From NCBI RefSeq assembly GCF_002220095.1, contig NZ_CP022372.1, forward strand, positions 1,522,501 through 1,586,500: a stretch of DNA of 64,000 nt. Direction: 5' to 3'. Of this stretch, positions 56,326-64,000 are shown in pieces (position 1 is the first letter of the stretch; each line of letters opens with the position of its first letter). Position numbers and translations under genes: made by a program. The notes below the pieces were generated by a model that saw only the letters and a list, made by a program, of their open reading frames with translations, did not search any database and had not been told where the DNA came from. This stretch comes from Bosea sp. AS-1 (GTDB lineage: Bacteria > Pseudomonadota > Alphaproteobacteria > Rhizobiales > Beijerinckiaceae).

Positions 56326-57696
56326 ATGCGCCTCATCATTGCCGGCGGTCTCAAGGGACAGATCATCGCCGCGGCCAAGATCGCGATGTCGCACGGGGCG
56401 GCCGTCACCCACACCGAGGGGCTCGACCAGACGCTCGCCGTGCTCCGCGCGAAGGGCGCTGATCTCCTGATGATCGATGTCGTGCAGCCGATCGCGGCTT
56501 ATGTCGCTGCGCTCGATGCCGAGCGCATCCGCACGCCGATCATCGCCTGCGGCACCTCGACCGATACGCGCGCCGCCGTGGCCGCGATCCAGGCCGGTGC
56601 CAGGGAATACGTGCCGCTGCCGCCGGATCCGGAGCTGATCGCAGCGGTGCTGGAGGCGGTCGCGGCCGATCAGTCGAGCCTGATCTGGCGCGACCCGGCG
56701 ATGGAACGCGTCGTCCAGCTCGCCGCGCAGATCGCGCGCTCCGAGGCGCCCGTGCTCGTCACCGGCGAGAGCGGCACCGGTAAGGAGGTGATCGCCCGTC
56801 ACCTGCACCAGAAGTCGGGCCGCAAGGACCGGCCTTTCGTCGCGGTGAACTGCGCGGCCATCCCCGACAACCTGCTCGAATCCGAGCTGTTCGGACATGA
56901 GAAGGGCGCCTTCACCGGCGCGATCGCCCGCCGCATCGGCAAGTTCGAGGAGGCCAATGGCGGCACGCTGCTGCTCGACGAAATCTCGGAGATGGATGTG
57001 CGCCTGCAGGCCAAGCTCTTGCGCGCGCTGCAGGAGCGGATGATCGACCGTGTCGGCGGCACGCAGCCGGTCAAGGTCGACATCCGCATCATCGCCACCT
57101 CGAACCGCAATCTTGCCGATGCGGTCCGGGACGGCTCGTTCCGGGAGGATCTGCTCTACCGGCTCAACGTCGTGCATCTGCGCCTGCCGGCGCTGCGCGA
57201 GCGGCCCGGCGACATCCTGGCGCTGGCCGAGCATTTCGCTAAGAAATATGCCGAGCTGAACGGCCTGCCGCAGCGGCCGATTGCGGTGGACGCGCGCAAG
57301 CTGCTGCTCGGCAATGCCTGGCGCGGCAATGTGCGGGAGCTGGAAAATACGATGCACCGCGCGGTGCTGCTCGCCAGCGGGCCGGACATCGCGGCTGCGG
57401 CTGTGCTGACGCCCGAGGGCGAGGCGCTCGCGTCGAGTGCTGTCGGGTCGCGGGATGCGGCGGGAAGGGCGGCGCAGACGGCGGAGGCGATGACACGCTC
57501 GCTGGTCGGCCACACCGTCGCCGATGTCGAGCGCGAGCTGATCCTCGACACGCTCGACCATTGCCTCGGAAACCGAACCCACGCGGCCAAAATCCTGGGG
57601 ATCTCGATCCGCACGCTGCGCAACAAGCTCAGCGAATATACCGCCGCCGGGATTGCCGTGGCGGAGCCGGGTCAGGCCCGTATCAACGCGGTCTGA
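56326..57696 (+). CDS. flbD: sigma-54-dependent flagellar transcription regulator FlbD
   Basis: The 456-aa activator has a receiver-like N-terminal domain (about 1-115) and an AAA+ domain (about 125-345) with Walker A GESGTGKE, the sigma-54-contacting GAFTGA loop in HEKGAFTGAIARR, and Walker B GTLLLDEIS. A Fis-type HTH closes the protein (RTHAAKILGISIRTLRNKLS). The receiver lacks an obvious DD acidic pair near its start, as in FlbD, which is not a typical phosphorylated response regulator. It should activate sigma-54 promoters such as that of fliK and may repress the fliF operon. Confidence 0.93.
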   Translation: MRLIIAGGLKGQIIAAAKIAMSHGAAVTHTEGLDQTLAVLRAKGADLLMIDVVQPIAAYVAALDAERIRTPIIACGTSTDTRAAVAAIQAGAREYVPLPPDPELIAAVLEAVAADQSSLIWRDPAMERVVQLAAQIARSEAPVLVTGESGTGKEVIARHLHQKSGRKDRPFVAVNCAAIPDNLLESELFGHEKGAFTGAIARRIGKFEEANGGTLLLDEISEMDVRLQAKLLRALQERMIDRVGGTQPVKVDIRIIATSNRNLADAVRDGSFREDLLYRLNVVHLRLPALRERPGDILALAEHFAKKYAELNGLPQRPIAVDARKLLLGNAWRGNVRELENTMHRAVLLASGPDIAAAAVLTPEGEALASSAVGSRDAAGRAAQTAEAMTRSLVGHTVADVERELILDTLDHCLGNRTHAAKILGISIRTLRNKLSEYTAAGIAVAEPGQARINAV

Positions 57697-57711
57697 CCCG
57701 AAAAGCGCGGC

Positions 57712-58026
57712 TTACCAATAACGCCGGCGGTAGTAGCGATAACGCGGCCGGTAATAGTAGCGCGGCCGGTAATAGTACCGCGGGCGATAATAGGGCCGGT
57801 AATAGCGGTAGCGCGGCCGACGGTAGTAATAGTATTGGCTGAATTCGGCGTCGGATTTGTCCAACGCCTCCTTCGTCTCGGCCGGAACGGCCTCTGCGTC
57901 CTTGGGCGGCGCGCCTTCCGGTCGCACGGGCCGGGCCGGCTGAGCGGCTTCGGCGGCGGCGATCCCGCCAAGGCCGGCGGCGGCAAAGCCACCGACCAAT
58001 GTCATCAGGAATGAGCGTCTGTCCAC
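57712..58026 (-). CDS. Tat-signal protein with Tyr/Arg/Pro-rich repeat tail
   Basis: The 104-aa product begins with a twin-arginine signal (DRRSFLM, then a Gly/Ala hydrophobic stretch to AEAAQ). A short acidic linker (PPKDAEAVPAETKEALDKSD) follows. The last 40 residues consist of Tyr, Arg and Pro in tandem YYRPR-like units. GTG at 58026 is the start, with GGAGG 6 bases upstream. It would be exported, and the tail may bind polyanions. The family is unknown to me. It converges with flbD. Confidence 0.7.
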   Translation of the reverse strand: MDRRSFLMTLVGGFAAAGLGGIAAAEAAQPARPVRPEGAPPKDAEAVPAETKEALDKSDAEFSQYYYYRRPRYRYYRPYYRPRYYYRPRYYYRPRYRYYRRRYW

Positions 58027-58169
58027 GACGACCTCCAGATTGTCTTCACCACATGACCCCTTACCAGCCTTCTTAGAGGCTGAAAGCGGGCAAGGGGTAA
58101 TGCATTTAAAGGATGCTTTGTTCCCTTTCGTGGCTTTTCGAGCCGCATGGTTAGTGGCGAGGCTGCGCC

Positions 58170-59615
58170 TCAATCCACTGCGTTAAGCGGTCGGGCGACG
58201 CTTTCGAGCGGCTTGCGCTCGGCACGGACGGCGAAGCGTGCCGCGATGATCGCCGCCACCAGCATCAGCGCCGCGCCGAACAGATAGCCGCCGAAGACGC
58301 TGCCGCGAGAGCCGGTGTCGATCAGGATGCCGAAGAGCCAGGGTCCGGCGATGCCGCCCGCACCTGTCCCGATGGCATAGAACACCGCGATGGCGAGTGC
58401 CCGCATCTCGACCGGGAAAGTCTCGGAGACGGTGAGATAGGCCGAACTCGCGGCCGCCGAGGCAAAGAAGAAGACGACGCTCCAGCACAGGGTGAGTTGC
58501 GAGGCGGTGAGCCAGTCCTTCCAGAACAGGTAGCCGGTGCCGGTCAGCAGCAGGCCAGAGAGGGCATAGGTCGCGGCGATCATGATGCGTCGGCCCCAGA
58601 TGTCGAACAGGCGTCCGATCAGGAGCGGTCCGAGGAAGTTGCCGGCGGCGAAGGGCAAAATGAACCAGCCGATCGCCTGCGAAGGCACCTGATAGAAGTC
58701 GGTCAGGATCAGCGCGTAGGTGAAGAAGATCGCGTTGTAGAAGAAGGCCTGCGAGACCATCAGGGCGAGCCCGACCAGTGCCCGGTCGCGATGCACGACG
58801 AACAGGGCGCGGAACACCTCGCCAAGCGGCGTGGCGGGGCGTGGTCGCAGCTTGATGAGGTCATGAACCTCGTCTGGCGGCGGGGTGAAACCGGCGCGGC
58901 GTTCGATGTCGAGGATGATCGCGGCGGCGCGTTCGGGGTGGCCATGGCTGATCAGCCAGCGCGGGCTTTCCGGAATCCACTGCCGTAAAATCAGGATGAT
59001 GAGGCCGAGCACGGCGCCGATGAAGAAGGCGAGCCGCCAGCCATGCTCGGGATCGATGTGGGCCGGATCGAGCAGCACGATGGCGCCGAGCGCGCCAAGC
59101 GCCGCGCCGACCCAAAAGGAGCCGTTGATGACGAGATCGGTCCAGCCCCGCATGCGGGCGGGTATCAGTTCCTGGATCGTCGAGTTGATCGCCGTGTACT
59201 CGCCGCCGATCCCCATGCCCGTGATGAAGCGGAAGACCAGAAAGCTCCAGAGATTCCAGGAGAAGGCGGTAGCGGCCGTCGCCGAGAGATAGACCAGAAC
59301 GGTGATGGTGAAGAGCTTCTTGCGGCCGAGACGGTCGGTCAGCCAGCCGAAGAAGACGGCCCCCAGAACGGCACCGGCGATATAGGCCGCGCCTGCCATG
59401 CCGACATCGGCATTGCTGAACTTGAGGACTGGGCTCTCCTTCAAGGCGCCGGAAACCGCCCCTGCCAGCGTCACTTCGAGACCATCGAGAATCCAGGTAA
59501 TGCCGAGCGCGACGACGACGAGGCTGTGGAAACGTGACCAGGGCAGGCGGTCCAGCCGGGCAGGTACATCGGTGGAGACGAAAGAGCGATCATGTCCCGA
59601 CGAGGCAGCCTGCAC
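58170..59615 (-). CDS. MFS transporter, sugar-porter type
   Basis: The 481-aa protein has twelve membrane segments and major-facilitator signatures: GWLTDRLGRKKLF after segment 2, RFITGMGIGGEYTAINSTIQ and PESPRWLISHGHPERAA in the central loop, then GRLFDIWGRR in the second half. This fits the metabolite:H+ symporter/sugar-porter branch; the substrate is not predictable. The start is a GTG with GGGGGAAG upstream. It is an island between flagellar genes with no functional link apparent. Confidence 0.9.
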   Translation of the reverse strand: MQAASSGHDRSFVSTDVPARLDRLPWSRFHSLVVVALGITWILDGLEVTLAGAVSGALKESPVLKFSNADVGMAGAAYIAGAVLGAVFFGWLTDRLGRKKLFTITVLVYLSATAATAFSWNLWSFLVFRFITGMGIGGEYTAINSTIQELIPARMRGWTDLVINGSFWVGAALGALGAIVLLDPAHIDPEHGWRLAFFIGAVLGLIILILRQWIPESPRWLISHGHPERAAAIILDIERRAGFTPPPDEVHDLIKLRPRPATPLGEVFRALFVVHRDRALVGLALMVSQAFFYNAIFFTYALILTDFYQVPSQAIGWFILPFAAGNFLGPLLIGRLFDIWGRRIMIAATYALSGLLLTGTGYLFWKDWLTASQLTLCWSVVFFFASAAASSAYLTVSETFPVEMRALAIAVFYAIGTGAGGIAGPWLFGILIDTGSRGSVFGGYLFGAALMLVAAIIAARFAVRAERKPLESVARPLNAVD

Positions 59616-59800
59616 CGGTTCTTCCCCCGATTTCTGTCAGCGCTCGTGGGCGCGAAGGGCGGCCGGGTTCGGCAGGGAGCGCCGGGCCGCAAGATGCCGC
59701 ATCGCCGGCAGCGCGGCGCAAGGCAGATTAAAACGGTAACGAGCGGGGGACAGGAAGGTTCCGTCGGCCCGTTCGGGAACAGGTCTGCGGAGGGGGGGGC

Positions 59801-59841
59801 TTAACCAATCATTCACCATGTGCCCGGCAAGAATTGCCGGG
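59801..59841 (+). promoter_or_regulatory. composite CtrA box plus palindrome upstream of flhA
   Basis: TTAA-N7-TTCAC (59801) is a CtrA-like box with one mismatch. It is followed by CCATG and a perfect 8-base inverted repeat, CCCGGCAA-GAA-TTGCCGGG (59823-59841). Spacing and many bases match the element before fliF. It lies 68-109 bases before the flhA start. Confidence 0.65.
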
Positions 59842-59909
59842 TCGCGCTCCGTACCGGGGCGCGTGGCGTCCGGGCGCGGACGAGAGCCGGCGAGAGGGCG
59901 GGGCGGTCG

Positions 59910-62042
59910 ATGTCCGATGTGACGGTAGGTCAGGGAAGCGGCTTCAACCTTCCCGACCGCGATGCGCTGGGCAAGCTCTTCAAGCGCCCGGATTTGTTCC
60001 TCGCCATCGGCGTCATGGGCATCCTTGTGGTGCTCATCTTCCCGATGCCGGCCGTGCTGCTCGACCTGATGCTGGCGCTGTCGATCATCCTGTCGGTGTT
60101 GGTGCTGATGACGGCGCTCTTCATCGAGGAGCCGCTGGAATTCTCGGCCTTCCCGACGGTGCTGCTGATCGTCACCATGTTCCGGCTGGCACTGAACCTG
60201 GCCTCGACGCGTCTCATCCTCGCGCACGGTCACGAGGGGACTTCGGCAGCGGGGCATGTCATCGAGGCCTTCGCCGGCTTCGTGATGAGCGGCAATTTCG
60301 TAATCGGGGTGATCGTCTTCACCATCCTGATCATCGTGAACTTCGTCGTCATCACCAAGGGTTCGGGCCGCATCGCGGAAGTGGCCGCGCGCTTCACCCT
60401 CGACGCTATGCCCGGCAAACAGATGGCGATCGATGCCGACCTGTCGGCCGGCCTGATCGACCAGGAGACCGCCAAGGTTCGGCGCAAGGCGCTGGAGGAC
60501 GAATCCTCCTTCTTCGGCTCGATGGACGGTGCCTCGAAATTCGTGCGCGGCGACGCCATCGCCGGCCTGCTCATCACCTTCATCAACGTGCTCGGCGGCA
60601 TCGTCATCGGCGTCGCCCAGCAGGGGCTGAGCTTCGGCCAAGCTGCGCACAACTATACCCAGCTCACGGTCGGCGACGGCCTGGTCAGCCAGATCCCGGC
60701 CCTGATCGTCTCGACCGCCGCGGGCCTGCTCGTCTCCAAGGCCGGCGTGCGCGGCGCGGCCGACAAGGCGCTCGGCAAGCAGCTCTCGGGCTATCCGAAG
60801 GCGCTCGGCATGTCGGCGGCGGTGATGCTGCTGATCGCGATCCTGCCCGGCATCCCGATGCTGCCCTTCCTGATGCTGGCGGCTGGCGCCGGCTTCCTCG
60901 CCCATCGCTTCGGTCGTGCTGCCAAAGCGCGTGCGGCGCAGGAGGCCATGTCGGGCGCTGCCCAGCCGGGCGGTGCGGCGGTCTCTGCCGACGGCACGCC
61001 GCGCGAGGAGACGCTGAACGACCTGCTCAAGATGGACGAGCTCAAGATCGAGATCGGCTATGCGCTGCTACCGCTGGTCAACGCACCGGGCGGGCAGGAC
61101 AGGCTGACCGACCAGGTCAGGGCGCTGAGGCGCCAGCTTGCGGCGGAGCTCGGCTTCGTCATGCCGGCAGTACGCATCGTCGACAACGTCCAGCTCGAGG
61201 CGAACCACTACTACATCAAGATCAAGGAGATCGATGCCGGGCATGGCATCGTCTATGCCGGCCAGTACATGGCTATGGACCCGATGGGCGGCACGGTGAA
61301 CCTGCCCGGCCACAATGTGCTGGAGCCAACCTTCGGCCTGCCGGCGACCTGGATCGACGGCGCCCTGCAGGACGAGGCGCAGCTGCGCGGTTACACCGTC
61401 GTCGATGCGGCGACCGTGATCTCGACCCACCTTACCGAGGTGCTGAAGTCGAATATGCCGGAGCTGCTCTCGCATGCCGAGGTGCAGAAGCTCTTGCGCG
61501 AATTGCCGAAGGACCACGCCGACCTCGTCAAGGAGATCGTGCCGAGCCAGATCTCGACCACCGGCATCCAGCGTGTGCTCCAGTTGCTGCTGGCCGAGCG
61601 CATCTCGATCCGCGACCTCGGAACCATTATCGAGGGCATCGCCGAGGTGGCGGGCGGGATCAAGAATCCGCGCGACATCGCCGAGCATGTCCGCGTCCGG
61701 CTCGCACGCCAGATCTGCGCGCAGTTCTCCGACGCCAACGGTGTCCTGCCGATCATCACGCTCTCGCCGGCCTGGGAGAGCGTCTTCGCCGAGTCGATCA
61801 TCGGGCAGGGCGAGGATCGCCACCTCGCCATGCAGCCCTCGCGGCTGCAGGAGTTCGTCCGCCATGTGCGCGACAAGTTCGAGGAGGCGGCGCGCATCGG
61901 CGAGATGCCGGCGCTCGTCACCTCCGGCATGGCGCGGCCCTTCGCCCGCCAGATCATCGAGCGCTTCCGCCGCGAGACGCCCGTTCTGTCGCAGGGCGAA
62001 ATTCATCCGCGCGCGCGGCTCAAGACGGTGGGCAGCGTCTAA
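59910..62042 (+). CDS. flhA: flagellar biosynthesis protein FlhA
   Basis: The 710-aa inner-membrane core of the flagellar export gate. Eight membrane segments lie in the first 330 residues, with the FHIPEP-family signature region RLALNLASTRLIL and the conserved loop RFTLDAMPGKQMAIDADLSAGL. A large cytoplasmic domain follows (residues about 370-710) with GHGIVYAGQYMAM, VVDAATVISTHLTEVL and LPIITLSPAWESVF. The ATG at 59910 is preferred; an in-frame GTG at 59820 lies inside the promoter element. Confidence 0.96.
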   Translation: MSDVTVGQGSGFNLPDRDALGKLFKRPDLFLAIGVMGILVVLIFPMPAVLLDLMLALSIILSVLVLMTALFIEEPLEFSAFPTVLLIVTMFRLALNLASTRLILAHGHEGTSAAGHVIEAFAGFVMSGNFVIGVIVFTILIIVNFVVITKGSGRIAEVAARFTLDAMPGKQMAIDADLSAGLIDQETAKVRRKALEDESSFFGSMDGASKFVRGDAIAGLLITFINVLGGIVIGVAQQGLSFGQAAHNYTQLTVGDGLVSQIPALIVSTAAGLLVSKAGVRGAADKALGKQLSGYPKALGMSAAVMLLIAILPGIPMLPFLMLAAGAGFLAHRFGRAAKARAAQEAMSGAAQPGGAAVSADGTPREETLNDLLKMDELKIEIGYALLPLVNAPGGQDRLTDQVRALRRQLAAELGFVMPAVRIVDNVQLEANHYYIKIKEIDAGHGIVYAGQYMAMDPMGGTVNLPGHNVLEPTFGLPATWIDGALQDEAQLRGYTVVDAATVISTHLTEVLKSNMPELLSHAEVQKLLRELPKDHADLVKEIVPSQISTTGIQRVLQLLLAERISIRDLGTIIEGIAEVAGGIKNPRDIAEHVRVRLARQICAQFSDANGVLPIITLSPAWESVFAESIIGQGEDRHLAMQPSRLQEFVRHVRDKFEEAARIGEMPALVTSGMARPFARQIIERFRRETPVLSQGEIHPRARLKTVGSV

Positions 62043-62127
62043 TTCACCACCACGCCTCCGGTTTCCACGGCCCCCCGATGCCTGCCGCGCAATGGTCAGC
62101 ATGTCGGGCGAACGCTAAGCGACAGCG

Positions 62128-63039
62128 ATGAGCCGGAATGCCGCCCTCTTCGCCGTGATGTGCCTCGTCTGGGGGCTGACCTGGCTTCCGGTCAAGGTCG
62201 GTGCCTCGCATGTGCCGCCGATCTTCCTCGCCGCTGCGCGCTTCTCGCTGGCGGGTGCCCTGATGCTCCTCTGGGCCGGGCGAGACATGCCGAAGGTCCC
62301 GAGCGGCGCCTGGCCGCGTCTGATCGGCACGGCGCTGCTGCTCAACACCGTCAATTACAGCCTGTTGTTCTGGGGCACGGCCCATGCGCCGACCGGGCTT
62401 GCGGCCATCGTCAACTTTGCGACGATCCCGATCTTCACCTTGCTGGCGAGCCGCGCCATCGAGAAGGAGCGGATCGACGGACGCAAGCTTGCGGCCATCG
62501 GTCTCGGCACGGTTGGGCTCGGCTTCCTGTTTGCGACGCGGGCGCTGGGTGGGCTCTCGGTCGTGCAGGGCGATCCGCAGGAAGCGATCGGCCTCGCCGC
62601 CGTCGCGGCCGGAACATTGTTCTATTGCACGGGCGCGGTGCTCTCGCGGCCGATCGCCGGCACGATGCCGACATTGACGCTGGCGGGCTGGCAGACGCTG
62701 GTGGGCGGCATCGGCCTGTCCGTCGTGTCCTTCGCCATCGAGCCCGTGGGGCGTGCCGACTTCGTCGCGCTGACGCGGTGGCCCGTGCTGCCTTGCGTCG
62801 TCTTCCTCATCATCGGCGGCTCGCTGATGGGCTTTACCATCTACATGCGGCTGCTGCGGGACTGGGGCGCCTTCCGGGCTGGTCTTTACGCCTTCGTCAG
62901 CCCGGCGATCGCCGTCGGTGTGGGCGTTGCGGTGCTGGACGAGCCTTTCGGACTATCCGAGGCCGTCGGAGCGGTTCTGATGTTCGGCGCGGCGGCGATC
63001 GCGCTGAAGCGCCCGGAGCTGCGGCGCCAGGCCCCTTAG
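62128..63039 (+). CDS. EamA-family (drug/metabolite) transporter
   Basis: The 303-aa inner-membrane protein has ten segments in two EamA repeats: MCLVWGLTWLPVKVGASHVP through the first, and LAGWQTLVGGIGLSVVSFAI in the second. Such proteins export amino acids or other metabolites; the substrate is unknown. It ends in a 4-base convergent overlap with the following minus-strand gene. Confidence 0.9.
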   Translation: MSRNAALFAVMCLVWGLTWLPVKVGASHVPPIFLAAARFSLAGALMLLWAGRDMPKVPSGAWPRLIGTALLLNTVNYSLLFWGTAHAPTGLAAIVNFATIPIFTLLASRAIEKERIDGRKLAAIGLGTVGLGFLFATRALGGLSVVQGDPQEAIGLAAVAAGTLFYCTGAVLSRPIAGTMPTLTLAGWQTLVGGIGLSVVSFAIEPVGRADFVALTRWPVLPCVVFLIIGGSLMGFTIYMRLLRDWGAFRAGLYAFVSPAIAVGVGVAVLDEPFGLSEAVGAVLMFGAAAIALKRPELRRQAP

Positions 63040-64000
63040 GGTGGCGGCGCGATACGCGTGCTGCGCTTGAGCTGGGCGCGCTCGAAGGCGATCACGATCG
63101 GCAGCGAGATCACCAGCGGCAGGATGAGATAGAACAGCCGCCAGATCAGCAGCGCTGCGAAGACGGCAGGGGCCGGCACGCCGGGCATCACCGCCAGGAA
63201 AACGGCCTCCATCACGCCGACGCCGCCCGGGACCTGGCTGAGCAGCCCGGCCGAGAAGGAGAGCAGGAAGGCGCCGAGCACGATCAGGAAGCCCGGATTG
63301 CCCTGTGCCGGCAGGGCGAAATAGATGATCCCGGCTGCACCGCAGAGCTCGAGCGGAGCGGCGAGATACTGCCGCGCAACGATGCGCAGGCGCGGATAGA
63401 TGATCTCGAACTTGCCGATCCTGAGCGGCTTGAAACGGAGCCAGGAGCCGATCGTGTAGAGGGCGACGAAGGCGAGCATGCCGACGCCGACCAACCGCGC
63501 GGTGTTGTCGCTGATCGCGAACCATTTCGACAGCCGTTCCAGCGGATGCAGGATCTGCGGCTCGTAGAGCAGCACGAGGCCCATGAGGAAGATCGTGCCG
63601 AAGGCGAAGGTGAAGGAGCAGAGCGCGATCAGGATGGCGACGTCCGCGGCGGTCAGGCCCTTCGCCGTATAAGCCCGGTAGCGCACCATTCCGCCCGAGA
63701 AGACCGAGGCGCCGATATTGTGCGACAGCGCATAGGTCACGAAGGAGCAGAGTGAGATGTAGAGCCAGGAGATGCCCTTCTCCTTGCCCAGATGCATCAG
63801 GGCGATGCGATCGTACCAGGCCAGTGCCGCATAGGCGACAAGCGTGGCGAGCGCTGCGTGGAAGAAGGCCTCGGGCGGGATCACCGCGATCTTGTGGCCG
63901 ATGCGGTGGGCGATGATCTTGATGCTCTGCCAGAGATTGGCGTTCTGGAGCAGGGCCTCGATGGTGGCGTCCGAGCCGGCCTCGGCCTTGAGCTTGCTCC
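63036..64000 (-). CDS. YbhN / LPG-synthase-type membrane protein (5-prime end beyond the window)
   Basis: The frame is open to the right edge, so the true start lies outside; at least 320 residues are visible. It has about eight membrane segments and the lysylphosphatidylglycerol-synthase transmembrane/UPF0104 signatures SHNIGASVFSGGMVRYRAY and FSAGLLSQVPGGVGVMEAV. The protein stops just after the membrane domain (STRIAPPP), so no lysyl-transferase domain follows. A lipid flippase-like or YbhN role is likely. The upstream part visible at the edge (IEALLQNANLWQSIKIIAHR) is hydrophilic. Confidence 0.88.
   Translation of the reverse strand, partial: SKLKAEAGSDATIEALLQNANLWQSIKIIAHRIGHKIAVIPPEAFFHAALATLVAYAALAWYDRIALMHLGKEKGISWLYISLCSFVTYALSHNIGASVFSGGMVRYRAYTAKGLTAADVAILIALCSFTFAFGTIFLMGLVLLYEPQILHPLERLSKWFAISDNTARLVGVGMLAFVALYTIGSWLRFKPLRIGKFEIIYPRLRIVARQYLAAPLELCGAAGIIYFALPAQGNPGFLIVLGAFLLSFSAGLLSQVPGGVGVMEAVFLAVMPGVPAPAVFAALLIWRLFYLILPLVISLPIVIAFERAQLKRSTRIAPPP

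Noticed and set aside
59820..59909. Earlier flhA start (GTG at 59820)
   Set aside because: The extension is Arg/Gly-rich, lies within the CtrA/palindrome promoter element, and the FlhA family begins near the ATG at 59910.
63036..64000. Full MprF lysyl-phosphatidylglycerol synthase
   Set aside because: The protein ends right after the membrane domain, so the synthetase half of MprF is absent; a YbhN-type membrane protein is the better call.

Overview
The window is high-GC DNA with short gene spacing and many 4-base start/stop overlaps. It reads as the chromosome of an alphaproteobacterium of the order Hyphomicrobiales (Rhizobiales). The grounds are a SciP-type CtrA inhibitor, a Caulobacter-like fliF-fliG-fliH-fliN-flbD operon, CtrA-like TTAA-N7-TTAA boxes, a bacterial transglutaminase-like cysteine peptidase family and a HpnP-like radical SAM enzyme. 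A Bosea- or Methylobacterium-like genome is my guess and was not tested. No plasmid, insertion sequence or CRISPR features were seen.

Region 1 (about 1-33.2 kb) is a large extracellular-polysaccharide locus. It opens with dTDP-rhamnose genes (rfbC-rfbD-rfbA, plus the tail of a preceding gene). Export and chain-length genes follow: a Wza-type lipoprotein and a Wzz/Wzc-type tyrosine autokinase. Then come two glycosyltransferases with a flippase on the minus strand, two hexapeptide acyltransferases, a secreted clan-A glycoside hydrolase, two Wzy/ligase-like membrane proteins, a membrane acyltransferase and phosphoglucomutase. Woven into it is a split type I secretion system: an HlyD-type adaptor at 14.5 kb, an RTX substrate at 20.6 kb and an ABC exporter at 24.6 kb. 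There are also two transglutaminase-like cysteine peptidases and a phage-flavoured cassette (26.4-29.9 kb) with an 867-aa protein carrying an arabinofuranosidase/lectin-like domain. No initiating sugar-phosphate transferase or TolC is visible in the window.

Region 2 (33.2-35.5 kb) holds small proteins and an AT-rich stretch (about 34.45-35.06 kb) that contrasts with everything around it and contains a possible 28-aa membrane peptide.

Region 3 (35.5-44.5 kb) is a vitamin B12 locus. A cobalamin riboswitch precedes btuB-btuF-btuC-btuD and an uncharacterised 337-aa gene, all tightly spaced on the minus strand. A divergent YeiH-family permease and a B12-binding radical SAM protein resembling hopanoid C-2 methylase (HpnP) follow.

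Region 4 (45-49.5 kb) is housekeeping: rpsU, a cold-shock protein, a hemolysin-III family protein, tRNA-Met(CAU), a PmtA-like methyltransferase and mnmA. Downstream of rpsU lies a small gene interrupted by an in-frame TAG.

Region 5 (49.7-62 kb) is flagellar: fliK-flgD behind a sigma-54 promoter, sciP behind a CtrA-like box, the fliF-fliG-fliH-fliN-flbD operon, and flhA. The fliF and flhA promoters share a composite element, a CtrA-like box followed at identical spacing by a CCxGG..TTGCC palindrome-like motif. This suggests joint control by CtrA and FlbD. A Tat-signal Tyr/Arg-rich protein and an MFS transporter sit between flbD and flhA. The window ends with an EamA transporter and a truncated YbhN/LPG-synthase-type membrane protein.
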